From assembly GCF_910592395.1 (NCBI RefSeq), contig NC_088323.1, forward strand, positions 5,082,001 to 5,146,000: a stretch of DNA of 64,000 nt, written 5' to 3'. The stretch comes from Lineus longissimus (lineage: Eukaryota; Nemertea; Pilidiophora; Heteronemertea; Lineidae). A model generated the notes under the pieces. The model did no database searches, was not told the origin of the DNA, and worked only from the letters and a program-made list of their open reading frames with translations. Positions 36,801-51,800 of the stretch are shown here, piece after piece. The translations under genes were made by a program, and so were the position numbers. The first letter of the stretch is position 1, and every line of letters starts with the position of its first letter.

Positions 36801-39800
36801 GTGTCAGATCTGTAACGGCAAATCTCCAGGGGACCAGGTTTGATCCATAAATAGATAAATGACCAACGCAATATTATAACCTAGAGATATATCTACACGC
36901 CTCCATGAAGTTCATGAAATTTTCATTCCGACTCTGCAAGTACGTTCCCCAGGGACGTTAACATGTTAGAAATCAACTTAGTGCCGCCGTGGGACACTTC
37001 AATGAGAACTGTATTGGGACATTTTGCATAATTTACGAAACAGGCTGTATTTCGGTTGTTAATTGAATAGTTTATATCATGTAGCAAAGTCGTAAACTAC
37101 GTTCGCTGACATTTGGGATGGGACAGTGTTTTATTGGAATAGTTCCATATTTACGCTAAATGTTGGTGGTGCATGCAAAAAATCAACCACCTAATGAAAA
37201 ATACTTATAAGCTTACCCCCAATCGCGGAATTCATCAACATGTGATGTTTTTGTGAACATTTATAGCGCCGCCAAAAAAACATAAGGCATAATTTGCGCT
37301 GCGTATCTGATACGGTTTACAGTTGAAAGTTCTGCTCTTGAAATTGTACTGGTGGCATCGTTCCTACTCTACCCTGTACTCGCAGAGCTGGTTACAGGAA
37401 ATTCCCTTTAGCTCAGTCGGTAGAGTAAGTACCTTGTAATAAGGTGGTCCTTGGTTCAAACCCCCCTTGCTGGACCTAGGTGCTTTTCTTCTCCGATTAC
37501 TGATAGAAACAAACTTTTTCATTCCCTTTGCCTCGCATATGATATTAGTCAACTGTTTTGCGTCCCGGCAGCCGCATAATTAGATTGCTAGTATGATCCG
37601 TGTCTTCAAGTTTTGTAGCCACTAACTTCATTTGCCCGACAGGAAAAGTGAATGATGGAGTGGGGCCAATGATAATTGCATTCTAAACAAACTCATCATT
37701 TTTGTCGGTTAACACTTTTCGATTCTATCACTTAACTTGGCTGCCAATCCTATTCCAAAGTATATAAAATAGTTGGGTATACCCTATTGCCCAAGACTTC
37801 CATTTCATCTAATACCAGCAGAGCAGTGTGGGCTGCTAACCCTATTCCAAAGTATATGATATTGTTGGGCATACCCTATTGCCCAAGACTCTGGTTACAA
37901 CCAAAAGCAGCAGAGCAGTGTAGGCTGCTAACCCTATTCCAAAGTATATGATATTGTTTGGCATACCCAATTGCCCAAGACTCTGGTTACAACCAAAAGC
38001 AGCAGAGCAGTGTGGGCTGCTAACCCTATTCCAAAGTATATGATATTGTTTGGCATACCCTATTGCCCAAGACTTCCATTTCAACCAATACCAGCAGAGC
38101 AGTGTGGGCTGCTAACCCTATTCCAAAGTATATGATATTGTTTGGTATACCCTATTGCCCAAGACTCTGGTTACAACCAAAAGCATCAGAGCAGTGTGGG
38201 CTGCTAACCCTATTCCAAAGTATATGATATTGTTTGGTATACCATATTCCCCAAGACTTTGGTTTCATCTAATACCAGCAGAGCAGTGTGGGCTGCTAAC
38301 CCTATTCCGAAGTATATGATATTGTTTGGTATACCCTATTGCCCAAGACTTCCATTTCAACCAATACCAGCAGAGCAGTGTGGGCTGCTAACCATATTCC
38401 AAAGTATATGATATTGTTGGGTATACCCTATTGCCCAAGACTTCCGTTTCATCTAATACCAGCAGAGCATTGTGGGCTGCTAACCCTATTCCAAAGTATA
38501 TGATATTGTTGGGTATACCCTATTGCCCAAGACTTCCGTTTCATCTAATACCAGCAGAGCAGTGTGGGCTGCTAACCCTATTCCAAAGTATATGATATTG
38601 TTGGGTATACCCTATTGCCCAAGACTTCCATTTCAACCAATACCAGCAGAGCAGTGTGGGCTGCTAACCCTATTCCAAAGTATATGATATTGTTTGGTAT
38701 ACCCTATTGCCCAAGACTCTGGTTACAACCAAAAGCAGCAGAGCAGTGCAGACAGAGAAAAAAATCTGTTTGGACAGATTGTGCTTGTCGGTCCCAGTTT
38801 CAAGGAACATGTAGACAGGCTAAACCTCCTGTTCTAGTAGGTTCTGTGGATGACATATGGTCTGAGGTGCCCAAGAACACAAGTTATTACTGAAGTGAAG
38901 TAGTCTGCAAATATTTCAACCAATTCATATCCTTCACGACATTCATATCAGTATTGCGCACATAGACAACTCACAGATTTGCGCAGGTTGAGTCGAAAAT
39001 GTGGAGTTGAAAACACACACGGTTGGCGCCTGGGTTGATGTAAATAATGGAAGAGACGTCCCCAGTGAGGTTACCTTGTCCCTGTTTTTACTTCCTATAC
39101 ATTTTACTGCGAGTTTGTGAACGTGTCTTTACCTGGGGTGAGGTTTGACAATATCAATGGTAGAATCAACAATATTTCCGCCGAATACGTCTTAAAATTG
39201 CATTCTCGCTGCATGGAATTCCACGGTAGTGCAACAGGTGTTGACCAAATCATTCAGCTTTGAGGACTCTGTCAGAAACTGATATTATGACTGAAATTTA
39301 TATTGCTGCGAAAGAAACTTCTACAGGATATGTACAAATTCGCCATGACCATTGCTGTGAACAATGTCTAAAGCAAAGAGTCAACCCCTTAAACTATTCA
39401 ATAATGATGATGATGACGACGACGACGACGACGACGACCGCTTTTGGTGATACTTTTGCTCTCTGCCGTAGTGGTGTAAAAAAACTTTGGAATGATCCGC
39501 GTAATGAGGTTTCCAAGGGTTAAATTCTTTGAAGTTGTTTTTCATCGCTAGTGTTGCATTCCAACATATGACGACTGAGATGTGTGCATATATGATATTG
39601 AAGAACACTTAACGTTGTCTAACGCATATGAAATCGATTCCTTTGGCAAGCCTGAGATACCCGTGAAAGCATTCTCAAGTATGTTGAAGAAAATATGTTG
39701 TGCTCAACAAAATTGTGGAGAAAAGTTGTTGAAACTGCAAATATTACAGTAGACGAGAGAGATTTGAAAATACTCCCAGAAGAAATTTCTTTTGGCATTC

Positions 39801-42800
39801 TTGATTTTTGTATCAGCACCATTTGTCAAGAAACAGGTAATCAGTTTGCTTGGCCTTGAATAGATTTCAGATTTAGCTGATGAGAATGGTAATGAAAAGA
39901 AAAAGTGTGTTGCATCATCCTGAATAAAGAATTTCGACAGCCCTTCATGATAAGAAAAAATTGTTCTTTGTCAAGAAACAAGTAATGATATTGCTTGGCC
40001 TCGAATGGCTACTTTTCATAATTAGCATTACCTATGCTCATTTCATCATCCTTAATAACTGTTTTTGTCCCTTCTTCATTGTGAAATTGTATTTCTTTGT
40101 CTTTATGACGTCGATAGACAACACGTTTTTCAGCAGAGGACGACACACATAATGAAATGTTATGTAATATCTCGAATGTGTGCAGTGATGTAATCTATCA
40201 TATATTGATACAATATGTTATGTAATACAGTAGTGAGGCGGAGTTTATATCAAGTTCACGTAGTGTCACTTGTAAGCATTTCAGTTTAAAAACGACATTA
40301 GTTTTGACTTGTACTGTACTCATATTAAAAACTTCAATGGGGTTCCGATGGAAATGCAATTAATGCTCCGTCATTGCTTGGCAACCTGCAATGCTGGTCA
40401 ATCATGAAGTACCAGAGCATATGCAATGAATCCGCACTTAATTATTCACGATGTACCAACAATAGGTTTTGTGTATAACTCGTTTAATGACCGACTTTGA
40501 TACGCCGGAGAGCCAAGTTTATTGGTTATCCGGAAGTTGGTGGTACTTGAAAATGTACGGAAAATTTTTTCATTGTGATATAAAAGTTAACAAATTTGAG
40601 GCACAGATTGCAGAAATGTTTTCGGTGGATTTTACTTCAAAACTTTTACTGAAATGTTTACCAATGATAGGGGCCCACGGCAAGGAAACATTCATTATTT
40701 TTAGTGTCTCTCAAATCGGGCCACTATGGCACTTCGTCTGTCCTCCCTTTAAAGAAACGGGTAATGTTCTCAGCTCAGCCTTGCTTAATGTGACATCATT
40801 GTGTATCTCCTGTATCTATATAAGTGTTATGCAACACAATTGTCGTGATTGAATAACGACTGATAATGGATGCAGACCCTGTGATGTTAGCATGATAATG
40901 CCAGAGTGGCAAACATGCATTGCTAGCATCGTTAGCACTGTGCTAATTAGTTTACTCTTTGTCCAGAAAGATTGCGCGGTAGGTATATTTAGCAATACCA
41001 ATCTTTTTTCTCCCAATAGGTTACAAACTACAGGGTGGCCGTGAAAACTTTTTCCTCGCACAATAGAAGTTTTCTGGGCCACCCTGTAGTGATGATCAGT
41101 GTGTTGATAGCACTTCTCCTTGTGCCTGCAGTGTAGGTTTTCGAAGCGGGCTTGATCTGTGTCCTTTAGTCTACTGTAATCTATGCCCACTAATTCTCAC
41201 TTCTCACTTATAGAGGCTTAGAGGCCAGAAAAAAGAGCCTGGAGACCACCTTTTACAACATAATGTTTCAAGGTCACCGCTTCGTGACCTCAGCACACGT
41301 GAATGCCGAGTCATCAAGCCAATCACATGCAGCCATTGTTCAAAAACGTAGCCGCTAAAATATTCATCTCCATATGCCAGATTATTGTTGCCTGGCCACT
41401 AATCAATTGGTTCAGTAATAATTAATGAGCAACTTCTGCTAGTGTGTTGAATGTGGGAACTTGCGCGTAGTGATACCTACATCCCCCCTCAGGCCAGAAA
41501 ATTCCAAGTACTATCGGCAGCTTCAACCAGGCGGCCTCAGAAAGATAGCCAAGCCGTCCCAGCTGACTTTCTTCATTTGCTTGAGCAAATGTCCTTTTTC
41601 GAGGCTGGAAAAATCAAGAGATGGGAAAGGTGGCTGTAAAATGGTATCTTAAAGTTTCACACGGGAGAGTTTTCCAATCAGTTTCATCCCAGTTTTTCCC
41701 AATCGGAGATTATCTGACATGGAAACTGCTTTGCACGCTATGCAGCAGCTAATATAGTACCAGAAAGTGTTAACTGGAGCTAGTAAGTTTGCTAACGTTA
41801 TGAAATCGCATACACAGCGCAATTATGGCCCGTTATTGGTGCTTTCACACATCATAACTAGCATGACTCACAGGCAACGTCCCGAACAAGTGCTCCAACA
41901 TCGCATCGCCAAGTTGAATGGGACGAGGGGAGCACGAAACTATATGTCGCTATGGCAACTAGTGATCCATTATGTAAACAATAAGTAATTACTAACGTCA
42001 GGCTTCTGATGGCTGATGTGTTAATGGTTGAACCACCCATCGGTGAAAAATTATGGAGGTTATGGAAGTTTTTGATGTTGGTCTGTCTTGAGGGTGGAGT
42101 GTGTTAATTTATTCAATATGAAGTTGAAAAATCTCAAATTTAATTTCAAATTTCAAACAGATGATACAAACAGCATAGGCCTTTAAGGGTGCAGAGGTCA
42201 ACTTGGACTCTCTGTTTTAGCCATCATATAGAGAAGGCTTACTTATGCAGGATTTCGTCCTAACTCTAGCTCTAGAATAGAGTTGGCACTTCTTGGGGTG
42301 CGGGGAGTATGCACTTCTTGGGGTGTGGGGAGTTTGCACTTCTTGGGGTGCGGGGAGTTGGCATTTCTTGGGGTGGGGGGGGGGGGGGGTGAACAAATAA
42401 CTGAATGGCAGCATCGAGCAATATGATTTTAGAAGCCAATTGTTGTAGACATGATGTAATGATTGTTGTTGAAATATTGGCACAGCGCGCCAGAAATTGT
42501 GCAAATGTTTTCTCAGGAAATGAAAACACTACAGGCTTGAGCAAATGTGGCATTTGATGCAGCTATAGACCGTGCGGCGTCAAAAGCTCCGTGTGAAATA
42601 GTGACCATTTGACATTGGCTAGAACATCTGGCATATTTAGTTTTATAGGTGGCTTTAGGATATTTGGTTAACTAATACTGGGGGGAGGGAGGGGGGGGGG
42701 GTAAGCAATGGTCGGCATACACTTTCAACCAAGTTTTCATGGCGCTAACACAGAACCTCTTTCATTCGTTCTTGTCTCGTGATCTGAAGGTTATTGGCCC

Positions 42801-45800
42801 TGAAGTGATTTCTCGGTAGTATGAGCCCTGTCCGCAGCCCTTGAGCATAAATGGCAAGCCTGTATTGTTCTCCAAAATGTAGTTAGCTGCAAAAAGCACC
42901 GGGAAATGTTCATGCCTTGGTGTTAGGGCAGCTAGATGGTGTTGCAAGTTTGGTACGAAATAGTGGTAATTTGAACATAAAACACCATCCTAATGTCTTC
43001 AATGATGAAATTTTGCATTAAACACCTCCATTTTATCAAATGCATGCAACATTGTCCGCATATTGGTGATGAATCGCATGATAAATAATTAATGTAAGCC
43101 CCAATCGATGAAAATGATGGAAAGTTGGGTCCATATGTTGCAAACACTACATACCAATTAACGCTATACCCTGATTTAATTTTCATTCATTTGTTGTAAA
43201 TTATTTATCGGCGACTTGTGAAGATTGACGTACCTGTGCAGGTAATGAACGGACCAATCAAATCGTGCCAGCCAGTCCGGCCGCTTCCACGGAAACGTGA
43301 CGATAAAATCATAATGCGAGAAGTCAGTTGTGAATAAATTGAATGGGATTTTAACGATGTATCGTTGAAAGTTGTATTGTGTCTGAATGGCTGAAATGAG
43401 TATTTGCGAGGTTTAGCGAAAGTTTTGAGGTGAATTGGTTTGATGGATCATGGCAGCGTAGAGTTTCACCCCATGCAGGGCGAGGTCATTTTTGGTTAAT
43501 TCCCAAACCTTACTGTATGAGCATGCAAGGGTGAGGAGCACTTGTATGGGCTGGACGTGACGTAAACTCTCATCCTTAATGCAGCATTCCTGTTAAAGCA
43601 TTGAGCTGTCAGTGGGCAAAAAAACGTTGATACATTCGTGGAAGTCGTTCGCTAAACTATTCTACACTTGGGATGACCAGAATGAAATTATGAGAAAGAC
43701 TCAAAACATTCACCATAGAGTAATCTGATTAATCTTAGCTTAAAAGCATTGCTTCCAAGTTTCATTAACAAATTATGGGTTTAATTTGAGGGTAAAACCA
43801 GCCGTTTTCATAATTCGTCCATTTCTATGTCTCATTGACTTTCTTATGTTTGTTTCCAAACCGGGTTCATCCACCATTTCGATTTTTCTCTCCAATGGAC
43901 CTGGGACAAATCTCTGATGAGGAGGCAAATAGTTTAATTGCGATGGTTATTTCTTTGTAGCTGGTTGTCTGACGTTAGCAGCAGCTCTGTAGATAGCAAT
44001 TTGATTATTCAAACGCAGACAGTAAATCCGAACATGTACTTGTACTTTTGATGCCAACGATTTTTCAGCATTTACAGATAATTGTCAGAATATAATCTCG
44101 CTAAAATTAAAATTGAAGTTCCTGTTCCATCGTTATCAAAGGCTATTAAAAGTTAGCCAAGGTTGCATCTGTACAAAACGATGAAATAATACGGACGCCG
44201 CGTTTTCGATATGATTGGCATTTTCGATCCATCGGGTCATTTTCTGACATCCAACACGGAAAAACCTGTGCCAACTTTCAGTGGATTTCCGCATGGAAAT
44301 GAGAAGCAAATATACGTGAGACGAGTAGCGGAACACACTCTTATTCGTATGCCCCCTATGTCAACAAAAATAATATCACCGATCAATGCGGCGCGTATTG
44401 ACTTACATTAACTTGAAGCTTTCCCCGTCCCGACACGATTCTGCTTGGTAAATATCGCGTATTATTCATAAAGAGGAACGTCAGATATTGAAGTGAAACA
44501 AAAAAGAATATGGATCATGTATGTCTCTGTGTATTACGAACACGAAATACAGAATATTAATGAAGTTTTACGAAAAAACGAATGTCATTGATCAAATTGA
44601 TGAAAAATATTGCAATTGTGTACCATGATTTGTGACGCCCTGTATGTAGTTGCTTCCAGCAAGGTGGAACCACTCAATGTAATCTAATAATTCACTAAGA
44701 ATGTGTTCAACTAATTAAAAACAAACAGAAATTATGGAAACTAAACACCATGAATCACCTTAATTGGCAATTAGGTTATCAAAGACATTATGATCTTTGT
44801 AATGGTGCAGGTTGATATGGCCTGCGCAGAATGCGATGTCTTCCATATGGAGTGCTGGAAGAATCAAATGTCACGATGTGTAAAAAGCTGGTTTCAAACT
44901 TTTTAAAAAAACGTCTCATCGGCCAGCATGCCGTTTTTCAAAGTGGTCCACACCAAGCTTTCAAGTCCAATTTGGGACAAAACAGTATATTAAAAAAAGT
45001 GTTTGTTCATTTAGATATTTATTACACCTGGCACGAAGTAAATAAATAAATAAATAGATTTGACGAGAAAATGAAAGAGGATATGAAGCTGATTTGAGTG
45101 TTATGAGAACCCAATTATGGTTAACCACTGTCCTTCAACTCAAGTGTAACCCCCTTTGCCCGGTGACCCCTGCTTGCCAATTCACCTGATACAGCGTCCA
45201 GTCACAAAGCCATTGTCCCGACCCATTCAACCTTGAAGTGATACATGTGTTGTACTTGTAACAATAGAGTATTAAGGCTGCATGTCCGTAATTTTGCAAT
45301 GAGTGGGGGTGACCCTCAGTATTATAATCTGATATCAGCGTCCAAATAGATTGCGCTGATTTTCATTGGAGTATGCGTCAAAGTGACATCAAAATGTGAT
45401 GTCACTGATCTGTCACAACATTGCAATACCCAACATTCGGTGTAAAATAATAGAAATCATTAGTTTTGCTGATAATGTAGATATCCCATATTCCCTATCC
45501 ACATGGGACGTCCATATGGGACAACATTGTTAAAGACCTTGGCCATTTATGTACACTGTATTTTCTTGTGGTTCAAGTAAATGAAAATACACATTACAGT
45601 TACTATGCATGCACATCTGCTGAAACTTGGCATTCATCAGTCTGCACAATGACACTGTTGAACAGAGTAGGCCTTTATCAGTGCAACCCCGACGTGAAAC
45701 GTTTATTTTGTTCTTCGTCCTTGCTACAAGTTCCAATGGGGTGTATTCATAGGCAAATAGCAGTCCATTTATACCACTGGTGGTGGCCAAACCAACTCGC

Positions 45801-48800
45801 ATACAGGAAACGTCGGAACCACCCATTCTCTCCGACCCCAGGTCCACAGCACATATTATTTATATCGTTTGCTTTACTCTCTTATCAATCATTAATCGAA
45901 TTAAAAGAGGCCCAAACGTCATTTGCATCCACGGAGCTGGGTAGGATCATTAGTTGCCATGGCAACGCATGAATAAGGGAAAATTCATCAGGGTAGTGGT
46001 GTGCTGTCATTTCAACCCAGGACGCTGTGGAGTGTAGTTATCTCGCGAGGTAAGTCGGTTTCTGCTCCGTGAATTTTCCGCTGGTTCCAGATGTGGAATT
46101 TGACTTTCACGAAATGTATTTGGCGATTTAGATGTGTCTCCTGTCCTTGATGTCGTGTTGTGCTTTGTGGATATTTCTGTGTTTGGAGTTAGGATGTATG
46201 TGTCAGGCATTATCATCCCGAAGCAGGATGGCAGCATTAGGGTGTAGCTGCTGCGTAGCTGTCCTTGGAGACTGTCCTGGGCTGCACTCAGTGATGCTAG
46301 CAGGCTGTGCTGGGGTGAGGTCTTTGCTAAAATTTTGAAATATTACAGTAGAATTTTTTGTTCATCATTTGCTTTGGTGTTTCTTTTTGATTATGAGGAT
46401 TGTCCCGAGCTGCACTCAATTCTTACTGTATGTCTATGGGTGAGGCCTTTTCTGTTTGAAATATTTTCATTTTGTGTTTTTTTTCCTTAACTGACCAGCT
46501 TATCCAGAATCCATTCTGATATTGTTGGCAAAGCAGTTTTGACACAATTTCAAGTGAAGTTTTATACAAAGCAGTTTTGACGAAATATTTTGAAAGATTG
46601 AGATATTTTTTGGTGCACCCTGTGTGGCTGAAACCATCTTCCATGACGATAACCATCTGTGTAATTGAATCTGTTTAAAGATTCATCCGATCATCCCTCA
46701 ATTCGTCTCGCATCTGTCAGCATCAGTTGGACCATTCAGTCGAAACAAAGGCCTACTGTCCTGGCCAAAAGTAACTTCCCTCATCGTGTACAGCTTTGTC
46801 TGTCACCACAGTAGATATGAAGCTGTACTGAGTACTCATTTCATTTTATGGTGACCAGTACTCTAGTACTTTTTCAAAAAGTGGTGAAAAAGCATTTCTT
46901 CCGTTTTTGGTTCTGCTTCTTGTTTGCAAAACCTTTGTTGGAAACTTCATAATTTTCAAAATTTTGTCGTTTCAACTGACGATTTTGGCACTCTTAAGGT
47001 TGATGTTCCGTGGTGGCAAGCTTGGGCCCACTTCAAGAACGCACTTAAGTATTTCGACAACATGCTGGGCTATAGATCCACAACTATAGATAGTACGCCC
47101 ACCATACAATGAAGAGTGCCTCGCCAAATATACGGCATACCACAATATTAGATTAAAACTAATATTTCCACATATGAAAAAATATTCTCCAAACGCGAAG
47201 ACTAATAATGTACAATAGAAATACATAGTATTATTACTACTGTAATTGTCCTTTGGTATGGAGTGTCATTGTCTTGCCCTCTTTTCCTGGGATGGTCGGA
47301 ATTTTTGCGGGAATTATTAGCTAGTAGTGAAGCGCAGTCTGTCGGTATAAGCACCATTCCATGTGGTGTGTAGTTAATACGTCTATGCTCGTTTTGTAAT
47401 CCCTGGCAGGATACAGAGACTCTGACCTTGATAGATAAAATGGAGTTGTGAATGTTGAATTAAGGAATGACATTGTCCGACAGTTTCCCTCTTCTGGATG
47501 CAAATGGTTGCAGGGGTAGATCGATATTTTTTCGGTCGGTCAGTTTGTTTTGATTCGTTCAACTTCATTGGTGAGGGCTTTTCTCCACTTTTGCATCAGT
47601 TCTTTTTGGGCAATTAGGCATAAGTCTTTCAAATTCAAATTCAATTGCAAATTTCTAACTTCAATGAACGGCATAGGCCGGAAAATGTGAAACATGCAAC
47701 ATATCTTTAGCATAGAAATTCATCAGTTTGTTCTCATTGCTGATGTTTTCTGGGACCCTTTGTCCAACAGGCGATATGATACTGCCTCGGCCTCTAAGGG
47801 TTAAATATATTATGGTATCCAATTAGTGATTACATCAGCGTAACGCGACCATTGTTGTGATGTCACAATCAGGCGCTAATCAAGTTACCTGCGGTCAGAC
47901 ATGCGTGTTCATCTCAAACAATAGAGCAACAATTATAGAGCTGAGGGGAGGGGAAGGGGTGATCTCTAAGGCAAGGAGTGAGTTTGCATTTCGATGACGA
48001 ATGCAGTGGATTCACGTTGCCTGTAGTCAGAAATGCAATGAAATAGTCACAAATGCCCAGAGACAATAATACAAAACAACCAACTTGACTTTATGACGTA
48101 AACCAGCGAAAAAAATCACCTCGTCCTCGGATCAAAATCTAAACCTCTCTATTATAGGCCTATTGTGAGGCTGTCAATTACACAAGTTTTGAAATTTCCA
48201 GAAAGTATCTCTCATCTGCAAATAAAACTGGGCATATGGGAAACTATAACAATATCAAAGATCCTCGATTGATTGTTGTTGGTGATAAATCCCTGCCATA
48301 TGCAGTATTAATAATTCTCCAATAAATATTTGAGAGGGAGCGCTCTGCCTACGTTTTTGTCCTCGGACAATAGGCACGATATGTGGAGTATTTCGGGCAT
48401 TGTGCGGCCGTCAATCCGAAATCTTGTTGTGAGGCTCTCGACAGTGTTGTAGGAGTTGGTAGGGTATGGTTGCAACTTCAAGGCACGAATGAAGCTAATG
48501 AGAATGTCAAGAAGATAGATAATGTGACAGCCTCACAGCATAGGGTTAACGGGCAAATTTTCGGAACTGTTTTATTTTAACAGATCTTTGCAACGAACTG
48601 TACATTGTAATTTGCGAAAATGAGAATTGCAACAGATATTTTACCTATCACTTTGAAACAAGTTACTAAAAAGAGAAACTAGACCAACTTTGCCAGTTCT
48701 GACAAAATGTTCTGACATAAAAATCAAACATTCTCGCAAACTTCAGGATTCGTTCAGCTTCTGAGAAGACTGAGAAATGACATTAGAAGGAAACCAGAAT

Positions 48801-51800
48801 AATTCCTCAATTTTTCACTCTAATCGAATACAACAACATTTCAAAGGAAACGAGATACCACTGTGTGACTACAAGCCGCCTAGGGAAGGCGTGATGTGAT
48901 TTTTCAACTGCCAGGCAAATCCCAAGGGTGGGTCTTTTTTCCTAATGAACATTGAAATAAGGTTTTGTTGAATTTATCGTAATTTTTTTCATTTTCATAC
49001 AATGCATGTCCGTTCTTTCCTTCTGATAGTTGATAGTGATGAGATCATTGGTGAATTAAAATATTTAATAATCTTGAAATCTTTGGATCAGTTGGTCTGT
49101 TTTAGGCGCAGGCTTTGGGTCCTAATTAGATGTGGTGGAGGAAATCCTCTTGAGGTCTGATTCGTCAGAGGAGTGAGCCTGAGTTCGATCCCTCATGTTT
49201 TGCTCTCTCATTCCTCTGTCATTTTTAAAAATAGCTAGATTTTCGGCCACCTTTTTTTCGACCAATTTAAGCGTGAAAAGTCACCCTGTCATCGCTGGAA
49301 AATATAACTGTTTCATCTCACAGCATGAAATGATCTATGATGTTTTTGTTACAACTCCATCAAGCTGAAACTGAATTGCAATGTCCATTACCCGTTGATT
49401 TTATTTTTAACCACATTTTTGTTCTTTATTGGCCAAATAACGGTGGACTTTGTACTGAGAAGATGGCGGAAGTTACACAAAAGGCCAACAGGGCGACACC
49501 CATTTACAATTATCGTATTATCGTCGATATTGCTCGCCATTCTTGTTGATGGTGATTCTCTATTGATTCGAGTTCAATAGCGATGTTTTAGTATCAAGCA
49601 GGGCGGCCATATTGTCCGATCTGATCGCTCGTGCGTGGCGCTCGTCTGCAACCATATGGACCTGTGTTTGTTTTTACTGCATCGATTTAATCAGTAATTT
49701 GGTCCATTCTTGATACAGACAATATAAATCGCAGGATAAATGGATAAGGCCAGACAAACAAAACTTTTGTTTCTGACCAGATTCAGTAGATTTTGAGTGG
49801 GTTTCATTACATGTATGATAAGGGGTGGGTCAACATTTTATATTTTATCCATAGGGTGGGTCCAGGGTTAAAAAAGAGCTCACATCGGGACAGACTACCA
49901 CATTTAAGCGCAATTTTGGGTTGCACCATTTTCAAAATGCACAAAACAGTTAACTTTGAATGTGAAGTGGGCAATATGTTACAGAGGAACCTCCCTTATC
50001 GGATAGCTCTCAATTTTGGACACTGCATTTGGTCTAAAATTGGTCATTTCCCTTTAATCAGGATACCTCTCAACAAAGGACTGAATTTGTTAGTTACAAT
50101 GGTGTCCTTGATAAGTAGGGTCTACTGTACAAGTTTCTTTTTACTGTACAGTGACTGTTTTCAGATGTTAGACGTGTCCTATCCATATATTGTGCTTTCA
50201 ACACAATTTTTCTGCATGCTTTTCGTAACTTGGCAATTAGCACGTTCTGTCCTCTGCTCAAACGATCCTTGAAATATCAAATTATGTTTATTTATGACCA
50301 ATTTTCCACAGGGAGTGTGAGGGGAGTGTAGCATGCTTCCATCAATATACAGTGTGTCATAGAAAACATTGATATTTCATATTCAGTATAGAGTGTGTCA
50401 TAGTGTCCGAAAGAAGTTGATACTTTATTACAACTACAGGCTATACTGTGTGTAATAGGAAAAATTTATGATCAGTCTACAGTGTGTCATAAAATGGTTG
50501 ATATTTTATGATCAATACAGTGTGTTACAGAAAAAGTTGATATTTTTGGGCAGTATACAGTGTATCAAAGAAAGAGTTGATATTTTTTATCAGCGTGAAG
50601 AAAATCTATAAAAAAATTCAAAATTTTTGCTTTGACTTCAAATTTTGATGACATTTTCCTCATAAAGTCAAAATGCCAATAAATTACACTGTTTCCTGAA
50701 ATAACTGTTCATCTGATTATTTGCTCATTTGTGCAATGGAAATAGCTTTATGGTTAGCCCTGTTGTCCTCAGCTTTTGTTCCTATGCCAGTATATTTATT
50801 CGTCAGAATTGGTAATTTATAACAAACATGGCTAGTTTGCCTCGGACACAATTTACTGGTTAGCTGGCCTGGTCAGTAAATATTTACCTGCGGCAGAATA
50901 TTAAACGTTAGCAATCTCGTATTAATGGCAAAACGCTCCAGATACGAACTATGGATATCAAACTTCCACACGTATCTAGGCAACCGTGCTATCTCCAAAT
51001 ATGGTCGTTGAGTGCCTGTATGTTGGGGACTTCGTCATTCAATGTTGGGACATCTTGATTGATGATGTTTTCCTTGGCGATAGTTGCCATGTTGATTTCA
51101 GCGAGTGCGCCCACGGTTTGCAATTTACAAAGTGTCGTCGTCGATTTCCACCTACATTGTAGGATTACTTTATGAGCTTAAAGGAAACCAATCCAGAATC
51201 GCTGGTAAAAAAATGGAATTCAAAACGGCCCGGTCACTATCTATTTAACGGGATAAGCATTCATTAAAAAATCTAGGCAGTTTCAAGTGCACCACAGGTA
51301 GATTTAATGTGATCTAAGTTGGCATCTTGGTAATATGGCATATCATTTTGGACTCCAGTCAATGAATTATGTCAAATGTATTTATTGCAATCATCTAGTC
51401 CAAATAAGCTTGTATTCATGATTGAAGCCGTAGTGAGCTCTGTGAAAGAACTGTAGGACATTTTATAAGTTTTGATCCCCAACCTACCCTTCTGTCCATG
51501 ATTCACATATATACATGGCCTTGATCAACTATAGCCTTCATAAACCACTTTAATTAACCACTTCTAATAATGACTAATATACGGACCGATTCCGACAGCA
51601 CTAACCCGGCTAAGGGGAGATTATGAGCCTGTGGTGGATTAGCCATGCACAATTCGAAAACGGTTTTGTAGATATCAATTGCGTATGAAACCGACAATAG
51701 TCCGATTTTATTCCCTACTGAACACATCGCTAGGGGAAGTGAGACCTTAAAATTAGCAAATGGGGCAAATTCAATTGGAGTTCAAACACGGGTGGTTCGA

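Noticed and set aside
37402-37473. Functional tRNA gene
   Set aside because: A and B boxes are present, but the T stem and acceptor stem do not pair and the anticodon loop is irregular.
37739-38750. CRISPR-like array
   Set aside because: The units are directly contiguous with no unique spacers, and the context is eukaryotic. It is a satellite.
40469-40852. Possible 127-codon gene
   Set aside because: No recognisable domain, no splice or promoter context, and composition typical of non-coding sequence.
46423-46656. Mariner transposase remnant near GCACCCTGTGTGG
   Set aside because: The end motif is suggestive, but the adjacent open frame shows no transposase motif and no second end was found.
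49793-50272. Possible 159-codon protein gene in the long intron
   Set aside because: No family resemblance, and it overlaps the GGACACC-type repeat copy at about 49984-50123. Chance open frame in AT-rich DNA.
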